From the NCBI RefSeq assembly GCF_000189775.2, contig NC_015555.1, positions 1,809,001 to 1,873,000 of the forward strand: DNA of 64,000 bases, read 5' to 3'. The stretch is from Thermoanaerobacterium xylanolyticum LX-11 (GTDB taxonomy: Bacteria; Bacillota; Thermoanaerobacteria; Thermoanaerobacterales; Thermoanaerobacteraceae). Under the pieces are notes generated by a model. The model worked only from the letters and a program-made list of their open reading frames with translations, searched no databases and was not told the origin of the DNA. Position numbers and translations under genes: made by a program. Within the stretch, counting starts at the first letter, position 1; each line of letters starts with the position of its first letter. Shown piece by piece: positions 8,637 to 17,485 of the stretch.

Positions 8637-10718
8637 TTATCTTTTTATGTATTTTTTTATTGTGCTAATAAAAGAATTTCTTGGTTTAATTCCTATATAA
8701 TTATAGAATATATCACCATTTAATAACAATATCTGACTATCTTCTTTAACACACCCGATACCTAAATAATTTACAATGTTTTCTCTTTCACGCGGATTAT
8801 TAAAAATAATCGATGTATTTACATATATTGTACCATCATCTTTTTCTATAAAAGCATCCCTATTATTTTCATAGATGTTCTTCCATATCTCTTTGCCTCT
8901 TTCCTCATAATCATAAAATGGTTGATGTGGAAACCATTCAGGTACATTCATTCCACATTCTTTATAATATTCTTTAAAGATTTCTCTCGCCAAAAATAAA
9001 CAGTCATTTTCTTTATAAAGAATCTCCTCATTTTTGATTTTTTCTGCAATTCTATAAGAGAAATCTTTAAATAATGAATTGTCAATTTCAGACTCTATTT
9101 CATTTAGATATTTTTTAGATTCTGCATTAAATTCTTTAGTATTAAATTCGCTGTCAACCTGTATATAATATATTCTTCTCAAAACTTGACTTGTGGTATT
9201 AAATTCTCTTACATTTGTTGTCCCTATCATTACAGGGTGTTTCCCAGTTGTATTATTGCTAATTTCCTTAATAATATTTTCACCAGTTTTCCCAGTAAAA
9301 AATGAAGAGGGAATTTCATCTACAAGAATAGGTGCAAGATATTCAGAGTCAAAGTAGCTTTCTAATTTATTTTTATCGACTGTTCTTCCGCTTTGTATTA
9401 AACTATAAGGTATATAATATGGGCTGTTATTGCCAAGCAATAGACCTATAAATTCTAATGCTGTTGTTTTGCCAGAAGCAGCCCTTCCTGCAATAACTAA
9501 AAATACCGGAAAAGTAGATCTATTGCTTTCTGAACTTGTTTTTAGGACAATTTCTTCTCTCAACTTCCAGATATAAGGCGACATAAATGAGAATAAAATT
9601 ATCTCCATTATTTTGGACTGATATGTCTTGTTTGTTTTAAAAGTAAATAATTCATAGGCATTTACAAAGCGATTGATTAATTCAAGGTTTTTTCTTATAT
9701 TCTCTATATCAATTTTTTCTGAAAATGGTTTATAAAATTCATGATTGTTTTTATCAACAACAGAAAGAGTATTTGTTTTATCCATGAATCTATAAAATTG
9801 CCTAACATCATCTGTGATATTTTTAGAAGCTTTTAATATAATAGTTTCAATTTGCAAAGTTTGCTTTTTTAGCTCATCGGGAGGTTTTAAGATATAATTA
9901 TTTCCCTTCTTTTTCGTAATATGATTTATTATATTGGTTGACCTTTGAATCTCTTCTTTTTTTACTTCATAATGTTCTTCTAATTGTTGGGATCGGGATT
10001 TTAGTTCAGCCATTTGTTCATCTGTCAATACACAAAATTTATTGCGATTTATCTCTAAATCATTATTTAATATTTCTGTTGCTACCTCTTTGCTAAACAA
10101 TATTACAGAAGGATTCTTTAGATATTTTTTTCTTATTATGTCAGGAATATAATTAACTCCCGCTTCAAACAATGGTTTAAACCTCTGATTATAATATAAA
10201 TCGTACTTTTCTACGTCATTATCAAATATAATGATATCTTCATACTGCTTTTTATTAATAAAAGCTTTTTCTGTAAGATTTGCAGAACCAATCACCACTC
10301 TCTTAAAGCCTGTTTCGCTGTTATTTAGAAGATAAATTTTCGAGTGAATGGGAGCATCTAAGGTAAATCTGATAGAAATACTTTCATCACAAATTTTTTC
10401 TTTAACTTCTTTCTGTAAGTCGTTCCAAAAGTCTATTCTTCCTTTGATATCAACGAATTTTTCTATACCACTTGTAAATGACGATAAATATTCTGAATCA
10501 TCAATGCCAATTATAAATTTGACTTTTTTAAAGTCTTTAACGACTTTTGAAAAGAAAGCGGGTGAAGAAACATAAGTTACAGCATAGAATTCGTTGAAAG
10601 TATTTGTATCAAATATATCTTCAAATGTCATATCAACAATTTTGTCATCTTTAACAACACATAAATATTTTTTTGTTGGATTATCATCGATTTGTTCAAG
10701 CAAACTTATCTGCTCCAT
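8637..10718 (-). CDS. Phospholipase D-like nuclease fused to AAA-type ATPase; candidate defence protein
   Basis: The 693-residue protein has two recognisable parts. Residues 45-190 look like one phospholipase-D-family catalytic half, with H125-S-K127 and GSANLTE at 144-150 (HxK...GS pattern); one HKD motif implies a dimeric active site, as in Nuc-type nucleases. After a coiled linker (about 235-345), residues 400-600 form an ATPase with P-loop GRAASGKTT (411-419), Walker B ILVDEIP (464-470), a sensor stretch MIGTTNVREF and LRRIYYI as a possible arginine finger. I do not recognise a named family with this architecture. It follows a GNAT gene by 16 bp and sits next to McrBC. A DNA-targeting defence role is inferred. 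Confidence 0.65.
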   Translation of the reverse strand: MEQISLLEQIDDNPTKKYLCVVKDDKIVDMTFEDIFDTNTFNEFYAVTYVSSPAFFSKVVKDFKKVKFIIGIDDSEYLSSFTSGIEKFVDIKGRIDFWNDLQKEVKEKICDESISIRFTLDAPIHSKIYLLNNSETGFKRVVIGSANLTEKAFINKKQYEDIIIFDNDVEKYDLYYNQRFKPLFEAGVNYIPDIIRKKYLKNPSVILFSKEVATEILNNDLEINRNKFCVLTDEQMAELKSRSQQLEEHYEVKKEEIQRSTNIINHITKKKGNNYILKPPDELKKQTLQIETIILKASKNITDDVRQFYRFMDKTNTLSVVDKNNHEFYKPFSEKIDIENIRKNLELINRFVNAYELFTFKTNKTYQSKIMEIILFSFMSPYIWKLREEIVLKTSSESNRSTFPVFLVIAGRAASGKTTALEFIGLLLGNNSPYYIPYSLIQSGRTVDKNKLESYFDSEYLAPILVDEIPSSFFTGKTGENIIKEISNNTTGKHPVMIGTTNVREFNTTSQVLRRIYYIQVDSEFNTKEFNAESKKYLNEIESEIDNSLFKDFSYRIAEKIKNEEILYKENDCLFLAREIFKEYYKECGMNVPEWFPHQPFYDYEERGKEIWKNIYENNRDAFIEKDDGTIYVNTSIIFNNPRERENIVNYLGIGCVKEDSQILLLNGDIFYNYIGIKPRNSFISTIKKYIKR

Positions 10719-10734
10719 GGCGGCGCCTTCCTTT

Positions 10735-11211
10735 TCAAATCTTCAATTCCATTCTTCTATTTCTTGTCGTCATACCTAAACTTTCATAAAACTTTATCGC
10801 ATCGCTGTTAAATTCCCACACAGTTAATTCTAGCGCATCATAACCTGATTTTTTTGCATAATCAACAATATGTTTAAATAGCATTTTCCCCATGCCTTTT
10901 CTTCTATGAGTGGAACTAACACATAAATCATCTATATAGACAAATTTTCTCTCTTTAAGAATTGGAACATTTCTCGTAGTTATTATTTCTACAATGCTGT
11001 AAGCTATTATTTCATTATTGCAATCTTCAGCCACAAAAACTTTCGTTTTATCGTCATTTAATATCTCCTTAAATCTTTCTTCCGTAAATGGATTCTCCAC
11101 GTCTACATACACATCCGGCCTATTTTTAACATGTAAACTATGTACTTCTTTAACAAGAGTACTTATAGATTTATAATCATTAAATAATGCTTCTCTTATT
11201 TTTATGTTCAC
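10735..11211 (-). CDS. GNAT-family N-acetyltransferase
   Basis: The 158-residue protein has the GNAT fold: N-terminal IKIREALFNDYKSI, the acetyl-CoA loop RRKGMGKMLFKHIV (about residue 105) and the C-terminal ELTVWEFNSDAIKFYESLGM. The GTG at 11209-11211 is chosen as start because AGGTGA lies 7 bp before it. The target is unknown. It is immediately upstream (16 bp) of the PLD-ATPase on the same strand, so the two are probably co-transcribed. That could make it a modifier or immunity partner, or merely a passenger. Confidence 0.8.
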   Translation of the reverse strand: MNIKIREALFNDYKSISTLVKEVHSLHVKNRPDVYVDVENPFTEERFKEILNDDKTKVFVAEDCNNEIIAYSIVEIITTRNVPILKERKFVYIDDLCVSSTHRRKGMGKMLFKHIVDYAKKSGYDALELTVWEFNSDAIKFYESLGMTTRNRRMELKI

Positions 11212-11553
11212 TATACAATCACCTGGATTTATATTATAATTATAGGGCATTCCATTTTTATACCAACTAATATTAGTTTCTTTACAAGATTTGCCTAATA
11301 TAATAAACACTCCATATTTGTAACCTGATCTGTTAGCTCGGTATATTCTTAATACCGTATTATACTTTAACTTACATTTTTATCTTTTCTAGCATCATCA
11401 CATGTAGTATTAGTGAATAGCTTTAATATTAAAATAACATTTTGTAACAAAAAGTCAAGAAAATAGTTATTTATACCTGTACTGTGCTAACTAAAAGTAA
11501 TTCATTATTTTTGCAATCTTTTCTGCTTCGTTATGGTTCCAGATAGTAAATGT

Positions 11554-12828
11554 TCAACTCCAAACAACTTCATCGATATAATTCATCAATTCATACCTTC
11601 TACTTTCATCAGTAATTAACTCTGCAATTTTAATAAGATTTACTGGTTGTAAGATTATACTTGCTATTTTTGAACCTGAAACAGGATCATTAATGTCAAT
11701 CTTTTGTATAGTAGGAATATCACTTGTGGCTGGATAAAGTATTGTTGAAGCCTTATTTCCAATACCACTTACCGCATAAACCGATAACTGATATAACATC
11801 TCCCGTGGCAAGTCGTCATGCCATAAATCTCTATACTTGGCATCTATTAACTTTATTACCTTACCATGCTTGACAATTGCAAAGTCTGGCCTCGGTGTTG
11901 GAGACTTTTTTAGGCGTGGGTTAAACTCTGCAACATATGTAAACATATCATGCAAGCTATACTGACATTTCACAGAAAAACCTCCGCCAAAATCTTCTAA
12001 TAATCGTCCTATCAATGTTTCAAAAAATGCATTCATATCGAAAAAATATCCATTAAGGTCAATTGAACTTAAACCATCCTCTAACTGTATCCCTTGTGAT
12101 TCATACAAGATCTTTATTATTCTAAGTATAGAGGAATATCTTTCTGTCAGTCTATTAATACTATTCCAAGCACGGTTCAAGCTAGTTCGCGTAAGAATAA
12201 TATCGCATACATTTTCTTTAAGATAAGAAATCAATCTTTGAAGGCTAAATTTTAATCCATCATCCATTACCAGCTTCAACCCGAGTCTTAAACCAGAAAG
12301 TAAAATCTGATTAAGTATATTGTCTTCATCTCTAGCAAAGTATCTACACGGCAATGTATCCCTTATTAGTTCACCTTGAGCACAAAGCTTATTCATATCA
12401 ATTCTGCCTCTTGGCGATGACAAACATTCTTCTTCCTTTATATAGCTTTTTTGAAGTCCTCTTTGAATCAAATCTTCTGCCTCAACATAAAGTTCATAAA
12501 TAAGCAAATCAAAAAAAGAAAAATTACCTATGTTATGCTCTCCGGTATTAAATAACTTTAGATCTCTAAGTCCATATGCATATCTTAGAAGCTGATACAA
12601 TGGTAGCCCCTTTATCTTAGGATAAACATTAATCTGTAAATCCCCAAGTTTAACTCTTCCAACATATGAATTACTCTTGATTGATAGGCCACCTCTAATC
12701 TCTATAATTTCTAATATTCCCTTGCCCGTAAGAACTTTTGCTAAATTGCGAGCATTGCTATCCGATAATTCTATACCATCCAAAACTATGCTGTCCCACT
12801 CTTTTAAACTGATTGTCTTGGCCATCAT
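11554..12828 (-). CDS. mcrC: McrC-family nuclease subunit of McrBC-type restriction system
   Basis: McrC supplies the PD-(D/E)XK cleavage domain and activates the McrB GTPase. The 424-residue protein has the N-terminal McrC region (VGRVKLGDLQINVYPKIKG) and a C-terminal catalytic core, PRPDFAIVKHGKVIKLIDAKY, with the D...DAK residues in place. It overlaps mcrB by 4 bp, and the start may be either of two adjacent ATG codons. McrBC cuts DNA carrying modified cytosines, which restricts modified phage DNA or foreign methylation. Confidence 0.9.
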   Translation of the reverse strand: MMAKTISLKEWDSIVLDGIELSDSNARNLAKVLTGKGILEIIEIRGGLSIKSNSYVGRVKLGDLQINVYPKIKGLPLYQLLRYAYGLRDLKLFNTGEHNIGNFSFFDLLIYELYVEAEDLIQRGLQKSYIKEEECLSSPRGRIDMNKLCAQGELIRDTLPCRYFARDEDNILNQILLSGLRLGLKLVMDDGLKFSLQRLISYLKENVCDIILTRTSLNRAWNSINRLTERYSSILRIIKILYESQGIQLEDGLSSIDLNGYFFDMNAFFETLIGRLLEDFGGGFSVKCQYSLHDMFTYVAEFNPRLKKSPTPRPDFAIVKHGKVIKLIDAKYRDLWHDDLPREMLYQLSVYAVSGIGNKASTILYPATSDIPTIQKIDINDPVSGSKIASIILQPVNLIKIAELITDESRRYELMNYIDEVVWS

Positions 12829-15104
12829 GATTCCTCGCTATTATTTTGATTATCTTCACTGTCATTATCTTCATCTGCTATATCATCATTGGTTGTCTCC
12901 ACGCCTATGCGAATATCAGGACATGGTGATAGTAATGCTGTTACTAAATCAGAAATATCCGGTGTATCAAATAATTCATATCTAATCGTCTGATTTTTTA
13001 CATCTACAATACTTTCACCTAAAATTTTAGAAATCAATTCATAATCACCATAACAATATTCTTCAATAAGCGGAATAATATCTTCTTTTATAATTCTTTT
13101 AAACTTCTCATTATCTATAATGGGTTTTTCCTTCTCTAAAAAATATGAATGGCCGATTTGCAGATTGCAAGCATCTTTGCCAAGGTTCTCACATATTCTA
13201 CTATTTAATTCCTTTAGCCATTCTGCAAGTGGTAAACCTTCAAATGCCACACCATCAAACAGACTATAATCTGGCATTAATTCTATGAAGCCAAATCGTC
13301 TGCGAAGTGCAACATCTAAAAGAGCAATCGAACGATCCGCTGTATTCATCGTACCTACAATATACACATTGTCTGGCACTTTGAAAGATTCATTTGAAAG
13401 TGGAAGTATAACCTCTTTGCCGCGCTTTCCCACTTCAATAAGTGTAATGAGTTCTCCGAAAATACGTGATATATCTCCGCGATTTATCTCATCAATAATC
13501 AAATAAAAGTTTTTATCTGAATTTTCCATTGCATCTTTGCATATTCTCTTAAATATCCCATCTTTTAATTCAAATACCGTTTGATTATTTACAATCCTTG
13601 GTTTAATTCCTTCTATAAAATCTTCATATCCATATGATGGATGAAAACAGCACATGCGAACATAACCATTTGTCGTACTGTCACCCAATATCAAAGCTTT
13701 TTCATTCTGTGAAAGTGAATCATAAGGCTTGTGAAATAGACTTCTTGCAGCAAATTCACTGCAAGCTTTTTCAGCATAGTATGTTTTCCCTGTTCCAGGA
13801 GGTCCATATAAAATGACTTGTTTCTTGCGCGCTAGTACACCTTCTATTTCTGCAACTGTACCCGTAAGAGGTTTTAATATAGGCTTAATCATAATTTCAT
13901 CGCTTTCTTCATTCATCAATCTTCTAATTTCGAAAATGTTATTAATATCTCTATATTGGAAACAGGCAGTTAGTTTCCCAGTGCTAGTTTTTGGTAAATG
14001 AACAGGTTCTTTAAATATTTTTACCCATTCGACATTTCTACAATGTGAATAAGGTCTATCTTTTACATATTCATAATTCCCAACAACTTTACCTATTCCT
14101 AGTACTTTCTCACCAAGTACTGCTACTACAACATCTCCAATTTCAATATCTCTGTAAAATCTTATGATTTCTCCAACTTTTCTACTTGCTACATTATTAT
14201 CATATCCATAAAGTTTTTTAAGTTCCTGAGCAATATCCTCTTTAATGCTCTTACTTTCATCATATGAAGTCAAATTACCCAGTTTTGCCCAGCCTATGCC
14301 TACATATGAATTTGACTTCATATCCTCCCAATAGCTATTGCCATTATCACCTGTGCCAATCCTAAAATAGTTTACAGGCGGTCCAAACAATACACACATT
14401 GAATTCATTACATAACTTGTAGGTAATCCTGTCTTTTTTGTGATTTGCATTAATTGCCCAGACAACGTATAAAGTTTATCATCTTGCACTGGCTTTATAT
14501 TGCAGCAAATAAGGGCATGTACTTGCCATCTTGTAGAATGAAAGGCATCTATTTTATTTGGATACAGCATATGATAGTACTTATGCACCCATCCAAGTTT
14601 TTGCTTATTATAAACTAATGTGTTACTTAATTGTTCCTGTAGTTTTATATAGTCTTCTATACTTGCATCATCTGAAAGTTTATCAATCAAATTTGCTCCA
14701 GCAACTAAAGCATCTCTTATTTTTCTGCCAAGTTCAACCGCTTTATCAATGGATAAAATAGTAGGATTCTGAGGGTTACCTGTGACCCATTTGCCGTCAG
14801 AGCTTCTTTTAAACATGATAAACTTATATGAACTACCACCGGAAATGCTGCCATAACTATTAGAATTAGTTTTAAATTCATCATCGTTTTTGAATTCCAG
14901 CCAATAACTTAATCCATCTTTATTACCAATATTAAAGATAGTATCTATCAAAAGTTCACCATCTAAACTTTTTAATCTCTCAGGGCTGAATTTTTCTTTA
15001 AATATATTATACCCCTGATTTAATTGTTCAAGAGGCAATAGTTTTTTATCTGTCAGGAGTTTGTCACAAGTCTTCTTTATTTCCTCTAGTACATGATCAT
15101 CCAC
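12825..15104 (-). CDS. mcrB: McrB-family AAA+ GTPase with N-terminal DNA-reading region and EVE-like domain
   Basis: The 759-residue protein carries the McrB motor at the C-terminus: Walker A GPPGTGKT (434-441), LIIDEINRGDISRIFGELI (Walker B), GTMNTADRSIALLD (the McrB-specific MNxxD region) and ALRRRFGF. Upstream, residues 256-365 read like an EVE/PUA-type modified-base reader (VGIGWAKLG ... IEIGDVVVAVLG ... GIGKVVGNYEY). The first 250 residues are probably another targeting domain. The long N-terminus may set specificity for a modified base; this is inferred from fold-like motifs only. It is co-transcribed with mcrC, which starts within its last codons. Confidence 0.88.
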   Translation of the reverse strand: MDDHVLEEIKKTCDKLLTDKKLLPLEQLNQGYNIFKEKFSPERLKSLDGELLIDTIFNIGNKDGLSYWLEFKNDDEFKTNSNSYGSISGGSSYKFIMFKRSSDGKWVTGNPQNPTILSIDKAVELGRKIRDALVAGANLIDKLSDDASIEDYIKLQEQLSNTLVYNKQKLGWVHKYYHMLYPNKIDAFHSTRWQVHALICCNIKPVQDDKLYTLSGQLMQITKKTGLPTSYVMNSMCVLFGPPVNYFRIGTGDNGNSYWEDMKSNSYVGIGWAKLGNLTSYDESKSIKEDIAQELKKLYGYDNNVASRKVGEIIRFYRDIEIGDVVVAVLGEKVLGIGKVVGNYEYVKDRPYSHCRNVEWVKIFKEPVHLPKTSTGKLTACFQYRDINNIFEIRRLMNEESDEIMIKPILKPLTGTVAEIEGVLARKKQVILYGPPGTGKTYYAEKACSEFAARSLFHKPYDSLSQNEKALILGDSTTNGYVRMCCFHPSYGYEDFIEGIKPRIVNNQTVFELKDGIFKRICKDAMENSDKNFYLIIDEINRGDISRIFGELITLIEVGKRGKEVILPLSNESFKVPDNVYIVGTMNTADRSIALLDVALRRRFGFIELMPDYSLFDGVAFEGLPLAEWLKELNSRICENLGKDACNLQIGHSYFLEKEKPIIDNEKFKRIIKEDIIPLIEEYCYGDYELISKILGESIVDVKNQTIRYELFDTPDISDLVTALLSPCPDIRIGVETTNDDIADEDNDSEDNQNNSEES

Positions 15105-15159
15105 TAAAATACCTCCATCTCAATCATATATAATTTTTTGTTACTCTTGACTTTGTCAG

Positions 15160-15263
15160 TTATTCATCAAAACTCATCTCAAATCTTAATACTTTTTTGA
15201 AGAAGTTGGTCCATCGTTTTTGAATTGCATCATCATTAGCTAATTGTGATATTATAGCAGAAG
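15160..15263 (-). pseudogene. C-terminal tail of a lost gene (AbiEii-like ending)
   Basis: An open stretch ending at 15160 reads LANDDAIQKRWTNFFKKV and resembles the QW..F..K C-terminal end of AbiEii-type nucleotidyltransferase toxins. It has no start or body. It appears joined out of frame to the truncated HepT-like gene upstream, as if a deletion fused two modules. The family match is weak and from memory. Confidence 0.3.
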
Positions 15264-15382
15264 AGCATCTTTCCTTTTATATTTTCTTCATTAACATCTT
15301 GTGCCACTGATTTCAGCAATATTAAATTTTTTTGAAGCTCTTTTATTTTATTATTAATTGTTTCCAATATGCTTTTTGTCAT
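15236..15382 (-). pseudogene. Truncated HepT-like toxin (48 residues)
   Basis: This short reading frame starts with a good ribosome site (GGAGGGAGATT) inside the end of the MntA-like gene, overlapping it by 29 bp as HepT genes commonly do. It reads MTKSILETINNKIKELQKNL at the N-terminus, similar in layout to HepT. It ends after 48 residues, long before any RX4-6H motif, so the toxin is probably dead. Confidence 0.45.
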
Positions 15383-15815
15383 AATCTCCCTCCAAAACAT
15401 TCTCTATCCATTCTTTGACAAACTCCATCTGAGTCCTCCTGAAAGGTTCCATATCCATATATTCTCTTAAAGTTTTCACTTCAAATTCAACTTTTATATC
15501 TTCATTTTCTTCAAAAATAAGTTTGCCAAATTTAATTATCTGATGCCTCAATACCGGGTTTGCAGTATTTAATACTACCAGATCTATATCATCTCTTTTA
15601 AATATAGAAATTAAATCTCCAATCAAATTAAGCTTATCCATATAATCATAGCCATCGCCAAAAAGCACGGCAATATCTAGATCACTGTTCTTTGTGTTAT
15701 TGCCCTTTGCATATGATCCAAATACATATATCAGTTTTATATCATAATTTTTTTTAAGTTCATCCAACATACTTTTAAATATTTTTTCGACTTCATCAAT
15801 ATCCTTCTGTAACAC
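15354..15815 (-). CDS. MntA-like nucleotidyltransferase
   Basis: The 153-residue protein carries the catalytic motif VFGSYAKGNNTKNSDLDIAV (about residues 31-50) with GS and SDLD, followed by DDIDLVVLNTANPVLRHQI and the C-terminal EPFRRTQMEFVKEWI common in MntA antitoxins. It starts 1 bp after the SecB-like chaperone stop, so it looks co-transcribed with the HigB-HigA-SecB module. Its expected HepT partner downstream is truncated, leaving the antitoxin alone or recruited to the upstream module. Confidence 0.78.
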   Translation of the reverse strand: MLQKDIDEVEKIFKSMLDELKKNYDIKLIYVFGSYAKGNNTKNSDLDIAVLFGDGYDYMDKLNLIGDLISIFKRDDIDLVVLNTANPVLRHQIIKFGKLIFEENEDIKVEFEVKTLREYMDMEPFRRTQMEFVKEWIENVLEGDYDKKHIGNN

Positions 15816-15816
15816 T

Positions 15817-16278
15817 TCAATTCACCTTTTTTGCTCCATTATTCTTTTTCTGCTGTATTAATTTAAAAATATTTACCATAGGCAATTTTACTGGTGGATT
15901 TATTCCAGAAAGAGATGTAACAGTTAAAATATATGCCCGCGATAACTGAGAAAGTGTCGTTAAGCCATTTAGCTCCAGCATGTCAAGAAAATCCTCTTGT
16001 TTTAACTTTTGAGTATTTCCAACAAATACGCCTTCCATAGTTAAATTAATTTTAAACAATATTGAATTCTTAACTTTTGCCTTTATCACAGTTATAAATT
16101 CAATATATCCTATATATTTATCTTCCAATTCTTTAACTTCTTTTATATTATAATCAAAATCGTAAGTAACATGTACTTTAAACTCATTTGTTCTTATATC
16201 TCTCGTCTCAATTTTAAAATCAGATACCCTATTCCCAACAAACTGAAAGTCTGCTAACACCTTATTTACATTAATCAT
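15817..16278 (-). CDS. SecB-like chaperone of a toxin-antitoxin-chaperone module
   Basis: The 153-residue protein ends in SRAYILTVTSLSGINPPVKLPMVNIF, which corresponds to the SecB signature (aromatic-RE..SSLT..GG.PP..L). The N-terminus ADFQFVGNRVSDFKIE fits the SecB strand that begins with the FxxxxI pattern. It overlaps the HTH antitoxin stop by 4 bp and lies downstream of a HigB-like toxin. This is the toxin-antitoxin-chaperone order known from mycobacterial HigB1-HigA1-Rv1957, where the chaperone protects the antitoxin from degradation. Monoderm Firmicutes normally lack export SecB, which favours the TAC role. Confidence 0.72.
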   Translation of the reverse strand: MINVNKVLADFQFVGNRVSDFKIETRDIRTNEFKVHVTYDFDYNIKEVKELEDKYIGYIEFITVIKAKVKNSILFKINLTMEGVFVGNTQKLKQEDFLDMLELNGLTTLSQLSRAYILTVTSLSGINPPVKLPMVNIFKLIQQKKNNGAKKVN

Positions 16279-16673
16279 GACCCCACCGCCAATTTAGTCT
16301 CTAATTTCTTATCTGTTTCATCATTTAGGTTTTCTTCAAAGTCAACTGTATCCCAGATTTTAGCTTTGCTATTCTCTTCCCCAAATATTATCTTAAAATT
16401 CCATCCTAGCTTTTTTGAAATTTTCCACAGTTGTTCAATGGTTGGATTATATTGACCACTTTCAAGTTTTGATACCATTGATTGCTTAATTTCCAATTTC
16501 TCAGCAAGCTGTTTTTGCGTCAAATCATTTTTAATCCTAAATTCATATATCTTCATAGAAATCTCATATAATATATCATCTAATTCAAACTTTTCTTTTG
16601 TCGATTCATCAGCTAACTCATCAATTAACTTCCATGCATCTCCTAATTTTAATTTATTGTCTATAAATTCCAT
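16275..16673 (-). CDS. HigA-like XRE-family antitoxin
   Basis: The 132-residue protein has a central helix-turn-helix (about residues 46-100: KNDLTQKQLAEKLEIKQSMVSKLESGQ). A C-terminal extension of about 30 residues (EENSKAKIWDTVDFEENLNDETDK) could be the chaperone-addiction segment recognised by SecB-like partners. It is 38 bp downstream of the toxin gene and overlaps the chaperone gene by 4 bp. Paired palindromes upstream of the toxin are probably its operators. Confidence 0.8.
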   Translation of the reverse strand: MEFIDNKLKLGDAWKLIDELADESTKEKFELDDILYEISMKIYEFRIKNDLTQKQLAEKLEIKQSMVSKLESGQYNPTIEQLWKISKKLGWNFKIIFGEENSKAKIWDTVDFEENLNDETDKKLETKLAVGS

Positions 16674-16711
16674 AATTAATTCCCTCCTAATTTTAATAAC
16701 ATAACAGCAAG

Positions 16712-17131
16712 CTAATCCAGCAGCTCTCTTATTTCATCTAATCTTTCTTCTGCAATATTAATAGCCTCTTTATAACTACTTTTGCTATTATTTTTTGAAT
16801 TTTTTTCTTCAAATGTACATAACAATAATGCAATATTTTGTTTGTTGTATCCAGTAAACTTAAAAATTATCCTTATATTTTTCGATCCCTTAAACTTCAT
16901 TGAATACAATCCATCGGTTTTCTTTAAAATTTCAAACCAATCTCTTTTCTTATAACATTGATTTTGATACTCTTCTAAAAATTTAAGTCTTTGCCTATAC
17001 ATTCTTATAAATTTTTCCTTATATCCGCTATATTCCAAAATATTCTTTAATTCTTCTTCAAATTTAGGATGTGTATAAATTTTAGTACTATAAAATTGCT
17101 CCGGATATATTATATTATACAACACCTTCAT
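16712..17131 (-). CDS. HigB-like (RelE-superfamily) toxin
   Basis: The 139-residue protein has the HigB/phage Gp49-like pattern: QRLKFLEEYQNQCYKKRDWFEILKK, then GLYSMKFKGSKNIRIIFKF and LLLCTFEEKNSKN. These ribosome-dependent mRNA endonucleases are neutralised by an adjacent HTH antitoxin. Toxin-first order and the downstream SecB-like gene match the TAC arrangement. A palindrome pair lies just upstream. Cleavage activity is inferred from family. Confidence 0.75.
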   Translation of the reverse strand: MKVLYNIIYPEQFYSTKIYTHPKFEEELKNILEYSGYKEKFIRMYRQRLKFLEEYQNQCYKKRDWFEILKKTDGLYSMKFKGSKNIRIIFKFTGYNKQNIALLLCTFEEKNSKNNSKSSYKEAINIAEERLDEIRELLD

Positions 17132-17155
17132 TATGTGTCTCCTTACTTATATTAT

Positions 17156-17212
17156 ATTACTTATAAGTAATAAACACAACTATATTTAATAAAAATATTA
17201 CTTATAAGTTAT
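17156..17212. promoter_or_regulatory. Paired palindromic operators upstream of the HigB-HigA-SecB module
   Basis: ATTACTTATAAGTAAT at 17156-17171 is a perfect 16-bp palindrome. A close copy, ATTACTTATAAGTTAT, lies at 17197-17212, 41 bp away (about four helical turns). They begin 25 bp before the toxin start. XRE-type antitoxins repress their own operons through such sites, so these are likely HigA operators. Confidence 0.65.
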
Positions 17213-17485
17213 TTTACCCGCTTTTCTAAATCTTAAACTATTCACAATATCTTTTTAATAAGACTGCTATTAAATTGCTTATTTGGTCTTAGAATTATAT
17301 TGCCTACAGATAAGGTATTTAAGAATAGAATCTTCACGGTTCTACTATAAAATCGTAAATTGGATCCCTTATCTTCAATCTCTTTTCCCCAAATTCACCA
17401 TTTCCTTTATTATTTTATATGTTCTCTCTTTCATGGCTTGAGATGTAACCTTTAGATTGTTTATACAAGCAAATTCCACTTTGTT
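17213..17485. other. Intergenic stretch, possible HD-protein remnant
   Basis: No intact gene is seen. On the minus strand around 17345-17395 a short frame reads KIRDPIYDFIVEP and then stops. It resembles the N-terminus of HD-domain hydrolases such as the YwfO-like gene in this window (FRDPLYNFI). It is too short to be firm. Confidence 0.25.
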
